From JAGLQA01 sp023135565 (GTDB taxonomy: Bacteria; Acidobacteriota; Aminicenantia; UBA2199): a DNA stretch of 57,929 nucleotides. The translations under genes and the position numbers were made by a program. The DNA lies in contig DAOWCY010000013.1 of assembly GCA_030639305.1 (NCBI GenBank), forward strand, positions 1-57,929. Direction: 5' to 3'. Below, piece after piece: positions 38,719-49,000 of this stretch (position 1 is its first letter; the number at the start of each line of letters is the position of its first letter). The notes under the pieces were generated by a model that searched no databases, had not been told where the DNA came from, and saw only the letters and a list, made by a program, of their open reading frames with translations.

Positions 38719-40367
38719 CAAAATATCTTAAATTCGACACACCGGCAATAAAACATGCCGGCGATCTGGCAAGCGATTATGGATTGGAAAACCACGGCCT
38801 GGTTCATTTAGATCGAGTCTTCTGGAACCTGCCCGAAGCGGCTCTCTATGAAGAAGCGGTTTTTCGCGGCGAAGGTAAGATGACGGCAGGCGGCCCCTTC
38901 CTGGTCCACACAGGAAAATGGACGGCCCGGGCAGCCAATGAAAAGTATATGGTGCGCGAACCTTCCACGGAAGATAAAATCGACTGGGGCGAATATAACC
39001 GGCCCATGACCCCGGAAAATTACAACGGCATATTAACCCGGCTGCAATCCTTTCTCCAGGGCGAAGAACTTTTTGTCCAGGATGTCTACGTGGGCGCAAA
39101 CCCCAACTACCGTTTGCCCATACGAATCATTACCGACAGGGCCTGGCAGAGTCTCTTTGCCCGCAATATGTTCATCACCATCGACGACCAGGACGAGTTG
39201 AAACGCTTCGTCCCGGAATTCACTTTGATCGCCTCGCCCTCTTTCCGGGTGGACCCCAGGATAGACTGCACCCGCAGCGAAACAGCCATCGTGCTGAACT
39301 TCGGGCAGAGATTGGGTATCGTAGCCAACTCCCAGTACGGCGGTGAAATCAAAAAATCGATCTTTACGGTGATGAATTACCTGATGCCCCTGCAAGATGT
39401 AATGTCCATGCACTGCTCGGCGAACGTAGGCAAAGAAGGCGACGCCGCCCTCTTTTTCGGTCTCAGCGGCACCGGTAAAACCACCCTCTCCGCCGACCCC
39501 AAGCGTTTCCTCATCGGAGATGACGAACACGGCTGGAGCGATGAAGGCGTATTCAACTACGAAGGCGGCTGTTATGCCAAAGTGATCCGCCTTTCCGCCG
39601 AAAACGAACCGGAAATTTATGAATGTACGCACCGCTTCGGCTCTATTTTAGAGAACGTGGTTTTCGATCTCACCTCCAGGAAGATCGATCTCGATGACGA
39701 CAAACTGACTGAAAATACCAGGATATCCTATCCTTTAGAGTTTATCCCCAATTCCGTGCCTGAAAAGATGGTCAAAAGTCACCCTAAGAATGTTATTTTT
39801 TTGACCTGCGATGCCTCCGGCGTACTGCCCCCCATAGCCCGTCTGGACGAGCATCACGCCATGTACCATTTTATCAGCGGTTATACTTCCAAAATCGCCG
39901 GCACTGAGATCGGTTTGGGCATCGAACCTGAGATTACTTTCAGCGCTTGTTTCGGCGCACCTTTCATGGTGCACCATCCCTTTTATTATGCCAAACTTTT
40001 AGCCGACAAAATGAAAAAGTATAATGCCCGCTGCTGGTTGGTGAATACCGGCTGGGTAGGCGGTAAATTCGGCGTCGGCAAACGTATCAGCATCCGTCAT
40101 ACCCGTAACATGCTCAATGCTGCTTTAGAAGGGAAATTAGACAAGGTAGAATACCGCAAAGACAAACTCTTCGGTTTTGAAGTTCCTGTAACCTGTCCCG
40201 ATGTGCCGGAAGACGTCTTAGAACCGGCCAACGCCTGGGGCAATAAAAAAGAATACCGGCAAAAGTATGATGCCCTGGTATCCCGTTTTATCGAGAACTT
40301 CAAACTTTTTGCTAAGGATTGTCCCCCTGAAGTAGCGGCAGCCGGGCCTAAACGTTTAAAATCATAG
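38715..40367 (+). CDS. pckA: Phosphoenolpyruvate carboxykinase (ATP)
   Basis: Interconverts oxaloacetate + ATP and phosphoenolpyruvate + CO2 + ADP. 550 residues; P-loop FFGLSGTGKTTLSADPKR near residues 248-265, kinase-2 motif LIGDDEHGWSDEG, the PEPCK-specific RIDCTRSETAI and GMSSTSKIAG-like SGYTSKIAGTE. The start is the ATG overlapping the aminotransferase stop (ATGA). With the aminotransferase and the downstream dicarboxylate-type transporter it makes a C4-acid block for gluconeogenesis or energy-conserving fermentation. Confidence 0.96.
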   Translation: MTKYLKFDTPAIKHAGDLASDYGLENHGLVHLDRVFWNLPEAALYEEAVFRGEGKMTAGGPFLVHTGKWTARAANEKYMVREPSTEDKIDWGEYNRPMTPENYNGILTRLQSFLQGEELFVQDVYVGANPNYRLPIRIITDRAWQSLFARNMFITIDDQDELKRFVPEFTLIASPSFRVDPRIDCTRSETAIVLNFGQRLGIVANSQYGGEIKKSIFTVMNYLMPLQDVMSMHCSANVGKEGDAALFFGLSGTGKTTLSADPKRFLIGDDEHGWSDEGVFNYEGGCYAKVIRLSAENEPEIYECTHRFGSILENVVFDLTSRKIDLDDDKLTENTRISYPLEFIPNSVPEKMVKSHPKNVIFLTCDASGVLPPIARLDEHHAMYHFISGYTSKIAGTEIGLGIEPEITFSACFGAPFMVHHPFYYAKLLADKMKKYNARCWLVNTGWVGGKFGVGKRISIRHTRNMLNAALEGKLDKVEYRKDKLFGFEVPVTCPDVPEDVLEPANAWGNKKEYRQKYDALVSRFIENFKLFAKDCPPEVAAAGPKRLKS

Positions 40368-40465
40368 CCTGCGCCCAAAATTTCTATCCCGGTATCAAAA
40401 TCGCTTTAGGAGGCTATCGAGCGTACGGGGTTCGCGAATGCTGAAAGCTGAATACCCACCTGTGC

Positions 40466-40494
40466 TTTACATTTTTCGCTCCATTTGTTAGAAT
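40466..40494 (+). promoter_or_regulatory. Promoter of the SLC13 transporter gene, leaderless layout
   Basis: TTTACA (40466-40471), 17-base spacer, TAGAAT (40489-40494). The ATG at 40500 starts six bases after the -10 box and has no ribosome site. Confidence 0.5.
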
Positions 40495-40499
40495 AATCG

Positions 40500-42017
40500 A
40501 TGGAACAAGCAAAAAGCAGTGATAGACTTAAAAAAATCTCATTATTGTTAACACCTCTTTTTGCCTTATTATTTATTATTTTTTTCGACCTGGAACCGGG
40601 TCACCGGGAAATCACTTATACGGTAGCCGTTGCTTTTTTAATGGCGATCTGGTGGATTACCGAGGCCATCCCCCTGGCTATTACCGCCCTGATCCCTTTA
40701 ATACTTTTTCCTGTTTTCGGGGTTTTGGACGGCAAAGCGGTTTCCACTCAATACATCAACCATATTATTTTCATATTCATCGGCGGTTTTATGGTTGCGC
40801 TGGCCATGGAAAAATGGAACCTGCATAAAAGGATAGCGTTGCGAATTTTGATGTTTTTCGGCGCCCAGCCGCGTTTTATTTTGCTGGGTTTTATGTTGGC
40901 CACCGCATTTTTGTCCATGTGGATATCGAATACAGCCACCACCATGATGATGGTGCCTATCGCCATTGCTATCACAGCGAAATTAGACGAACTATCCGGT
41001 AAAGACAAAATACGCAAATTTTCCATCGGTATTTTCTTAGGCATTGCTTACAGCGCAACTATCGGCGGTGTAGCCACCTTGATCGGCACACCGCCCAATC
41101 TCTCCTTTGTCAGGATATTTAATATTTTTTTTCCCCAGGCCCCGGAAATCTCTTTTGCTAAATGGTTTTTCTTTGCCTTCCCTATATCTATAGTTTTTCT
41201 TTTTATCGCCTGGGTAATACTAGCGCTGATTTTTTGCCCGCGCCGGGGCATCGTTCTAAACAAGCAGATATTTGCTGAGCAATACAAAGCTTTGGGCCGC
41301 ATTTCTTTTGAAGAGAAGATCGTGTTAGTGGATTTTGTTTTATTAGTGCTGCTGTGGATGTTCCGCTCCAACATCGAAATCGGCGGTTTTAGAATCCCCG
41401 GCTGGTCTAACCTGCTGCCCAAATCGGGATTTATCAACGACGGCACCATCTCCGTTGCCATGGCTTTTTTGCTTTTTTTGATCCCGGCCCGGGCGCAGAG
41501 AGGCAGGCGGATTTTGGAATGGGAGACCGCCGTTAAGCTGCCCTGGAATATAGTGCTGCTCTTTGGCGGCGGTTTCGCCTTAGCCGCCGGATTCAAAGCC
41601 AGTGGGCTTTCCGCTTATCTTGGGGAACAACTAAAAGGATTGGGTTCCCTGCCGCCGGTATTGATTATTGCCTGTATTTGTTTATTCATTACTTTTTTAA
41701 CCGAGTTGACTTCCAACACGGCCACGGCTGAGATACTACTGCCCATAATGGCCGCGTTGGCGGTGACTCTTAATGTGAATCCGCTGCTGTTGATGATACC
41801 CGGTACGCTTTCCTGTTCATTTGCTTATATGCTGCCTGTAGCCACGCCGCCCAATGCCATCGTATTCGGCACCGGTAGAATCCGCATCCCGGACATGGCC
41901 AGGGTTGGTTTTATATTAAACCTTATCGGAGTTATCCTGGTTACCACAGCCGTATTTTTAATCGGCAGGGGAGTATTCGGCATCGATCTTACCGCCGCGC
42001 CGGACTGGATGCATTAG
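40500..42017 (+). CDS. SLC13/DASS-family sodium-coupled anion transporter
   Basis: 505 residues and about 11-12 transmembrane segments. The two sodium/substrate-binding SNT motifs of the family are present: WISNTATTMMMVP near residue 140 and LTSNTATAEILLP near 400, each followed by a Pro-rich re-entrant loop (GTPPN, ATPPN). Members carry dicarboxylates, citrate or sulfate into the cell. Position next to pckA and an aspartate-type aminotransferase favours C4-dicarboxylates. Single gene with its own promoter. Confidence 0.9.
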   Translation: MEQAKSSDRLKKISLLLTPLFALLFIIFFDLEPGHREITYTVAVAFLMAIWWITEAIPLAITALIPLILFPVFGVLDGKAVSTQYINHIIFIFIGGFMVALAMEKWNLHKRIALRILMFFGAQPRFILLGFMLATAFLSMWISNTATTMMMVPIAIAITAKLDELSGKDKIRKFSIGIFLGIAYSATIGGVATLIGTPPNLSFVRIFNIFFPQAPEISFAKWFFFAFPISIVFLFIAWVILALIFCPRRGIVLNKQIFAEQYKALGRISFEEKIVLVDFVLLVLLWMFRSNIEIGGFRIPGWSNLLPKSGFINDGTISVAMAFLLFLIPARAQRGRRILEWETAVKLPWNIVLLFGGGFALAAGFKASGLSAYLGEQLKGLGSLPPVLIIACICLFITFLTELTSNTATAEILLPIMAALAVTLNVNPLLLMIPGTLSCSFAYMLPVATPPNAIVFGTGRIRIPDMARVGFILNLIGVILVTTAVFLIGRGVFGIDLTAAPDWMH

Positions 42018-42299
42018 AGAAAGCAAAACACAAATTACAAGCTGCAAAACCCAAATCTCAAACATAGGAACCAGCGATTTAATTCTCCCCCACGTAGTGA
42101 GGCTTCATGGTAAAGAGTTCGTCGAGTATGCTTTTGTCTCGTTGTTCTCTGTACTACTGATGGGGAAAAATTTTGTTTTTTTGCGAAGATTTTCTAATCG
42201 TGAAGAAATCGTTTCGTCATCGTTCATGGGTTGCGGGCACGCGCCCGCCTCTGTGGCTAAAACAGTCCTTCAGAGTTCGCGAATGCCCATTTGCTGGGG
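42018..42299 (+). other. Intergenic stretch with a GC hairpin and family B repeat
   Basis: No gene seen. 42236-42255 holds GCGGGCACGCGCCCGC, a six-base-pair GC hairpin. 42262-42297 is a family B copy (TTCGCGAATGCCCATTTGCT). 42018-42070 has CAAATTACAAGC-like low-complexity DNA. The hairpin lies ~50 bases past the stop of the CHAT-FGE gene on the minus strand. Confidence 0.55.
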
Positions 42300-43895
42300 C
42301 TAAAGCTCTTTGACAAGACGAAAACCGAAATACTCAAGGCGGTAAGTGGGATGGTAGCCGCGGCGGTATGATGCCCGGCACTCGTCGGCGGGATTGTGCC
42401 AACTGCCGCCGCGCACCACCCGGCATACTTTTGATTTACTCCCTTCACACTCTTTAGAATTACCTTCTTCATACTGGTCCGAGCACCATTCCCAAACATT
42501 TCCCGCCATATCCAAACATTCATAAGTGCTTCGTCCACCGGGAAATATTCCCACCGGACTGGAACGCAGCAGCCATTCTAACTCAGATGAATTGCATAAA
42601 TTTTTATCGAAATAATCCCCCCAGGGATACAGCCTGCCGCGTGTACCGCGGGCAGCCTTTTCCCATTCAAATTCCTTTGGTAAACGATATCTTTCCCCGG
42701 TTTTATCACTCAACCAATTGGCATATGCGCGGGCCTCATACCAGCTAACGCCCACTACCGGGAAATTTGCTCCTTTATATATCTCATCATCCCAGAACAA
42801 CGGTTCATTTATATTTTCTTCCATTTTCCACTGCCAGCCTCCGGCCCAGAATTCTTTTCTCTTGTAACCCTCATCAGCGATAAATTCCCCGTATTCTTCA
42901 TTGGTTACAGGATATTTACCAATCTGGAAATCTTTAAGATAATAAACTCTTTCAGGTTTTTCCCGATCATGATATTCGTTTGATCCCATGGTAAATTTAC
43001 CTGCATCCACAAGCAGCATTCTCTCTTCCTTATCGAAACCGATGCGGGGGTCTCCAAGCTTGCCTAATATTTTCCCAGCTTCGAGGCGTTTCCTAATACC
43101 TTTACCGGATTCGATTATTGAAACAAGATGATTCCTGACCAGTTCCAAAACATATTCTCTCCTTTTATCAGCTTTGATACCCAGGAATATTTTTGCAGAT
43201 TTAAGTATTTTGGAAGCCCTTTCTTCTTCATCTTGAGGTAACATTTTCAAAATTTTCTCAACTTCTTCATTTGGATCCCGGGAAGAAGGTAGCGGAGGGT
43301 CCTCAACAATAATAATTGAAGAAGGGTCAACGCCTTTTTTAACCAGCAGATCAGGAATATTCTCCTCAGGAATGTCTTTAAGCTGCAATTCATTTTTTCC
43401 TAACTCGAAGGCCGTTTTAATAGAACGACCGAAACCCACAGCACGATAAAATGAGGCGGCAAATGCGATTGCTGCTTTATCGCCTACAGCACTTTTCATG
43501 CCGATTGCACAATCTATAACTTCAGTAATACCCTCAGCTTGAATGCGCGAATAGCAAGCATTCAAAACCACAACCCTGACATTGTCTTTCAGTATTTTAA
43601 ACAATCCTTTTATTGCATCAGGACTAACTGGTTTGGGATTCCCGTTTTCATCTTCAAGTATAATCTCTCCTGACTGGCTGCCGTGACCGCTGAAATGTAC
43701 GATATGGGGTTTATGTTTCAGCAATTTCTGCTGTAGATCACCAGGACGGACGGCCCACTCAGATTTTATGTCCAGCAAATCTCTAAGCTCCGTAGTTTCA
43801 ATCTGGTTTGTAATATCCCTGATTTCACCACCAAGCCTTAATTCAGAAGTATCTTTGGGATTAGCCGCCAGGAACAACACTATTTTTTTGTCCAT
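42300..43895 (-). CDS. CHAT peptidase fused to a formylglycine-generating-enzyme-like domain
   Basis: 531 residues. Residues ~1-200: CHAT caspase-like domain with histidine in HIVHFSGHGSQ (near 74) and cysteine in VVVLNACYS (near 114). ~205-290: helical linker. ~290-530: FGE-sulfatase/C-type-lectin-like fold, MLLVDAGKFTMGSNEY, YPVTNEEYGEFI, PVVGVSWYEARAYANWLSDK, RLPKEFEWEKAARG and the end RVVRGGSWHNPAD ... GFRLVKEL. The FGE part probably binds a ligand and does not make formylglycine. The last ~35 residues resemble variable regions of diversity-generating retroelements. ATG 43895 was chosen because AGGAGG sits 8 bases upstream. It is divergent from the TIR/nSTAND operon. Confidence 0.9.
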   Translation of the reverse strand: MDKKIVLFLAANPKDTSELRLGGEIRDITNQIETTELRDLLDIKSEWAVRPGDLQQKLLKHKPHIVHFSGHGSQSGEIILEDENGNPKPVSPDAIKGLFKILKDNVRVVVLNACYSRIQAEGITEVIDCAIGMKSAVGDKAAIAFAASFYRAVGFGRSIKTAFELGKNELQLKDIPEENIPDLLVKKGVDPSSIIIVEDPPLPSSRDPNEEVEKILKMLPQDEEERASKILKSAKIFLGIKADKRREYVLELVRNHLVSIIESGKGIRKRLEAGKILGKLGDPRIGFDKEERMLLVDAGKFTMGSNEYHDREKPERVYYLKDFQIGKYPVTNEEYGEFIADEGYKRKEFWAGGWQWKMEENINEPLFWDDEIYKGANFPVVGVSWYEARAYANWLSDKTGERYRLPKEFEWEKAARGTRGRLYPWGDYFDKNLCNSSELEWLLRSSPVGIFPGGRSTYECLDMAGNVWEWCSDQYEEGNSKECEGSKSKVCRVVRGGSWHNPADECRASYRRGYHPTYRLEYFGFRLVKEL

Positions 43896-44003
43896 CAACT
43901 TTACCTCCTAAATATACAAATTGATTTCACATATTTTTTATATCACAAATACCGGGATTTTTCAACCGGCCTTGATAGAAAATTTATAATTTTTAAAAAA
44001 AAC

Positions 44004-44033
44004 TTGACAAATAAACTTATTTTGGTTTATACT
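44004..44033 (+). promoter_or_regulatory. Promoter of the TIR-nSTAND operon
   Basis: TTGACA (44004-44009), 18-base spacer, TATACT (44028-44033), about 64 bases before ATG 44097. The 201-base region shared with the divergent CHAT-FGE gene is A/T-rich. A weak GAAGG ribosome site precedes the start. Confidence 0.65.
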
Positions 44034-44096
44034 TCCATATTGGATGGAAAAATTTGTGGTAGTGAGCGCTGTCAATTAAGTTAGAAGGTAAGCTAT

Positions 44097-46052
44097 ATGA
44101 CTATTAAAAAACGTGTAATTATCAGCTATGCTTTCAATGACAATTTGCCCGTCCAGGAAGGGGAACATGGGTGGGTTGAGAATTTCCATAATTCTCTGGA
44201 AAAACGGTTGAAAGAATTATCAGGAAAGGAGACCGAGGTCAAGTGGGAAAAAAAATTGAAGGAAGATGATACCTTAAGTGCTGAAACAGTTAAATTGTTT
44301 CCCAAAACAGACTTGATGATAACGATATTGTCTCCAACCTATATAGAGTCGGAATGGTGTACCCGGGAGTTAAGTGAGTTTGATGAAGCAGCATCGGGTG
44401 GTACCGGAAAGAAAAGATGTAAAAATCCAAGAATATTTAAGCTTCATAAAAAAAATATTCAGGACAAACCGGAGCTTGTAGAAATTGCAAAAAATCCTGC
44501 TTATAAATTCTATAAAAACGACCCCGGTTTCGAGGGTGGAAAAGAAGCTACCCAGTCATCCGGCGGTCAGTTGGAACAAATCTATTGGGCCCGGCTCGAT
44601 GATATTGCCCATGATATTTGTGATTTACTGGAAAAAATTAAAAAGAGAGATATGCCCTACTGGGAGGTGCGCTCAAAAATATATCTCGCTGAAACCGGTC
44701 CCGATTTAGCAAGCGAGAGAGAGAGAATCAGGCAAGAGTTAATCAGCCGTAAATGTGAAATCTTACCGGACCGCAAGCTGTCAACTGTCGAATCGAAATA
44801 TAAAAAAGAAGTCGGGGATTCTTTAGAGTGCTGTGTAATGTCCATACATTTAGTAGGTGGAAAATACGGAACTGTGCCCGATGGCTTCCAGGAGTCGATC
44901 GAAGAACTGCAGTATAAACTGGCCCGCAAAAAGAGTGATGACAGTAAATTACCACGGCTAAGCTGGATTTCTCCTTACAAAGAAAAAAACATAAGCTTCG
45001 AACAAAAAGATTTTATCACGCTGGTTGAACAAGATCTGCACCCCCAGGCGGAATGGCATGGAGGAGACATCGCAGCTTTTACAGACAGCATCCTGGATAA
45101 GTTAGATAGCATTAAAAACGATTATTCCGGGACTGTATACCTGGCGGAAACCGTTTCTGACCTGGAACAACAAAGAGAGAGTCTTAAAAGGCGATTGAAC
45201 GATCAGGGCTATAGAGTACTGCCGGAACAGCCGCTGCCCTTGAATTACCCGGAGTTACTCGAAAAAATCAACGAAGCGCTGGAGCATTGTAAAATTTCTA
45301 TTCATTTATTGGGAGAGGATTACGGCATCGTACCTGAAAAAACAGGAAAATCTATCATTTTTATCCAAAATAAATTGGCAAAAGAAAAAAGCAGCCGGGG
45401 AAAATTGCACCGCTTTGTACGCACCCCACCAACCGGAGATAAAATGGAAGAACGGCAGCGCTCTTTTATCGATAGTCTTAAAGCAGAGTGCCCCGGTCTA
45501 TCCTATAATGATATCTTTGAGGCAGCGACTGAAGATATGGAAACGACTATTTTAAAAAAAATCAAAGATATAATCGAAGAGCCGGGAGGAGAAAAGCCAC
45601 CTCCACCCAAACGACCGCAAATTTATCTTATATGTGACAGTGAAGACAGAAAGGATGATAATTTTAGAAAGCTGAGAATCTTTTTGTACAAAAACGAATT
45701 TGACGTCAAAATTCCTACTTTCGGAGGAAAAGAAGAAGATAACATACGTCAAAACCGGGAAAATTTAGAATCCTGTGATGCAGTTGTGATATATTATGGC
45801 GCAGGCAGTGATTTCTGGTTTAACAGTAAATACAATGCTATCGAAAAAATCAAAGCAGGGGGCGGAACCCGGCGTCTTCTTCATAAGGCTGTTTTCCTGG
45901 CGCCGCCCGCTGCCATGCCAAAAGAAGATTTACGTTTGCACGACTGGCAGATTATTAACGGCCTGGGAGGCATGTCGCCCGAAATAGAAGAATATATAGA
46001 CAGTTTTGTATTAATAGTAAATACTATGGCAGGGAAAAATCATGACGAATAA
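44097..46052 (+). CDS. Protein with four tandem TIR-like domains
   Basis: 651 residues. Domain 1 (~1-180) is a TIR domain: VIISYAFNDN, a helix ENFHNSLEKRLKEL, then DLMITILSPTYIESEWCTRE, with the glutamate position of TIR NADases in WCTREL. Domains 2 (~193-330) and 3 (~343-490) are homologous to each other, KIYLAETGPDLASERER / TVYLAETVSDLEQQRES followed by SIHLVGGKYG / SIHLLGEDYG, a TIR/DUF4062-like fold. Domain 4 (~505-645) is more distant: QIYLICDSEDRKDD then SCDAVVIYYG. Only domain 1 keeps a plausible NADase site; the others may be recognition or oligomerisation modules. Overlaps the nSTAND1 gene by 11 bases. Starts a four-gene operon. Confidence 0.85.
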   Translation: MTIKKRVIISYAFNDNLPVQEGEHGWVENFHNSLEKRLKELSGKETEVKWEKKLKEDDTLSAETVKLFPKTDLMITILSPTYIESEWCTRELSEFDEAASGGTGKKRCKNPRIFKLHKKNIQDKPELVEIAKNPAYKFYKNDPGFEGGKEATQSSGGQLEQIYWARLDDIAHDICDLLEKIKKRDMPYWEVRSKIYLAETGPDLASERERIRQELISRKCEILPDRKLSTVESKYKKEVGDSLECCVMSIHLVGGKYGTVPDGFQESIEELQYKLARKKSDDSKLPRLSWISPYKEKNISFEQKDFITLVEQDLHPQAEWHGGDIAAFTDSILDKLDSIKNDYSGTVYLAETVSDLEQQRESLKRRLNDQGYRVLPEQPLPLNYPELLEKINEALEHCKISIHLLGEDYGIVPEKTGKSIIFIQNKLAKEKSSRGKLHRFVRTPPTGDKMEERQRSFIDSLKAECPGLSYNDIFEAATEDMETTILKKIKDIIEEPGGEKPPPPKRPQIYLICDSEDRKDDNFRKLRIFLYKNEFDVKIPTFGGKEEDNIRQNRENLESCDAVVIYYGAGSDFWFNSKYNAIEKIKAGGGTRRLLHKAVFLAPPAAMPKEDLRLHDWQIINGLGGMSPEIEEYIDSFVLIVNTMAGKNHDE

Positions 46053-49000
46053 TAAAACGACCGCAAACCCGTTCCCAGGCTTAAGACCCTTTGAAGAAGG
46101 GGAGGAGCAATTCTTTTTCGGCAGGGATAAAGCAGTGGTCGAATTATTGTCCCGGCTGCGCACATCCCGTTTTTTAACGTTAATAGGGCCTTCGGGAAGC
46201 GGCAAGTCATCTTTAATAAAGGTGGGACTCTTTCCTTCACTCCATGGCGGCCTTATGGTTGGAGCAGGCTCCAGGTGGAGAGTTGAACTTTTTCGTCCCT
46301 TTAGTCCCGAGGACCACCCCATCGCCAACCTTTCCACGGCCCTATCCAGGGCCGGGATATTCGGTAGGAGCGATTTTATCGAAACTGCTTTGAGAAGGAG
46401 CAGCAGGGGGCTCGTTGATGTAGTCAAGGCCCGTTTGCCGCATCAGGAAAACTTTTTGATAGTTGTTGACCAGTTCGAAGAACTGTTCCGTTTTAGCAAG
46501 GAGGAAAGAAAGCGCCGAGATGGGATACGGGAATCTGCTGCTTTTATTAATTTGCTCATAGAATGTTCTCATCAAAAAGAACTCCCTATTTATATTCTCC
46601 TGGCTATGCGTTCCGATTTTTTAGGCGAATGCACCGAATTCCGCGACCTACCTGAAGCTATCAATAAGAGCTTGTACCTGGTCCCCAGGATGAAACGCCG
46701 GGAACTGAAAGCTGCTGTAACAGGGCCTATTGCCGTCAACGGCGCCGGGATTTCAACCAGGCTGCTCTCCTTGCTGTTGAACGATGTGAGTGACAACCCC
46801 GATCAACTGCCCATCTTGCAGCACGCGCTCATGCGCACCTGGGACTATTGGGCCATGAACCGCGCTGACGGCGAATCTTTAGACCTGGAATATTATGAAG
46901 CCGTCGGCGGCATGGAGAGCGCTTTATCCCGGCACGCGGAAGAGGCTTTTGCCGATTTAAAAACCGGTAGGAAACAGGCCATTTGTGAAAAAATGTTTAA
47001 ATTATTGACCCAGATGGGTGAGAAGGGCCAGGGAATAAGAAGACTCGCTAAAGTGGGCGAAATCAGTCGGGTTACCGGGGCCCGGGTAGAAGAAGTTATC
47101 GAGGTTATCGATAAATTCCGTCAGCCCGGTAGGACCTTTCTAATGCCCCCCATAAAAGAAAAACTTAAGGCGGATCATTATATCGACATTTCCCATGAGA
47201 GCTTGATGCGCATCTGGACCCGTTTGGTTAGGTGGGTACGAGAGGAGTCGAATGCGGCGGAAACATACCGGGATTTGTCAAACACAGCCGTTTTATACGA
47301 AAAAGGAAAAAAGAGCTTACTGATAGATCCTGAACTAATGCTGACCCAAAAGTGGTATGAACGGGACAAACCAAACACCGAATGGGCTGAGCGTTACGAT
47401 CCAGATTTCGTGCGGGCTATCGATTTTTTAGAGGCAAGTAAAGAGCAGCAGGACAAAGAGATTGCGGAAAAAGAAAAAGAGCGCAGAGCAAAAATTAAAA
47501 GAGTAATTATTACAATAATTGTTATTGCCTTTATTTCCATCACATTTTCTATATATGCGGGATTAGGTTGGAATGAAGCAAAAGAACAAAAAAAAGAAGC
47601 CGAAGCCCAGAAGCAAAATGCTATCAGCGCAAAGAATTTAGCCCAGCAGAACGAAATGGAAGCGAATAGACAAAAGGAGATTGCCGATAAAGAAAAAAGC
47701 AGCGCCATAACCGCACGGGATGAAGAGAAAAAGGCCAAAAATTTAGCCGAAAAGAAAGAGCAGGAAGCAAGCCGGGCCAGGATGGTGGCAGAAAAAAACC
47801 GGGTCAGGGCGGAGCAGGAGGAACGTAAAGCAAAAGAAAGTGCGGTTAAGGAAAAAATTCAAGGTCTGACAGCCGATATGAATAAAGAAGAAGCCGGCTT
47901 TCTCCAGTATTTAGCAAAGGCCAAAGAATTGGCAGTACACTCTTCTGCTGAAGCCAAAGATATGGAATTAAAAGCGCTGTTGGCTTTAACCGCTTACCGG
48001 ATAAATGAAAAAGCCTACGAAAAACTTAAAGTTTCAACGCAAGATACCTTCGACAAATTTAATGAAAAAAACCTGGATGAATTTGGTGAAAAAAAAGAGT
48101 TCGCCGGCGCATATAAAAAATTAAAAGCTGAACATAAAAGACTTCAGACCAAATCAAAAAAAGAATCTGTACCGGCGGAGATATTTGCCGCCCTTAGAGA
48201 AGCATATATTGCCAGTAGCGAATCAAAAGATATACTTTACGAAGATGCCGAATCCTGGGCATTAACAGTAACAGCCGGTAATAGGATCGTTTTCAGCAGC
48301 CGAGAAGGAAAGCAAAATGAAAAGATAGTAAACACTTCCTTGCAGCACAGCGATTCAAAATTACCGGCCATAACGGATATAAAAAAACACCCCCTACCCC
48401 AAAACATAACCATCAATGCAATCATCGAAACAAAAGAACGACTATTCTGCGGCACCTGGGAGGGCAGTACTTTTTTTTGGAAAAAAAAGAAGTGGAAACA
48501 AAATAATCAGATAAAACCGGAACTACTTTCTAAGCACAAAGCAAAGATTTCAGCAATGGCCTTTTCAGAGCAAAGAAATTACCTGCTCTACTCGGTTGAC
48601 AATATTATTCATATCCACGATTTGAAGGATATGTCAAAAACTGAAATCATATTAGAAAAAGAAAATTCTAGACGCACACCGGAAGAAAAGGTATATATTC
48701 GCGCACTGGCTGTAATCGAAGACATTAATTCTAATCAATCCTTTTTAATTGCGGCGGGTGAACAGGGAAAATTTTTTTATTGGGACCTTTCGGAAGATAA
48801 AAAAAAAAAAAGGGAATTAAATGCCAAATTTGAGTCAAGCGGGTTTTATACCATGGCTTACAATCCCCACAGGAATTGGTTGGCCTCAGGAAATGAAAGC
48901 GGCGAAATTCATCTCTTTGCAAACTTCCATTGTGAAAACCTGAGGTCCAACACTAACATCCAACGTAAAAAATTTCATAAAGAACACAAAGGAATTGTCA

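Noticed and set aside
42300..43895. Complete diversity-generating retroelement
   Set aside because: No reverse transcriptase, accessory Avd-like gene or template repeat is present in the window; only the target-like end can be supported.
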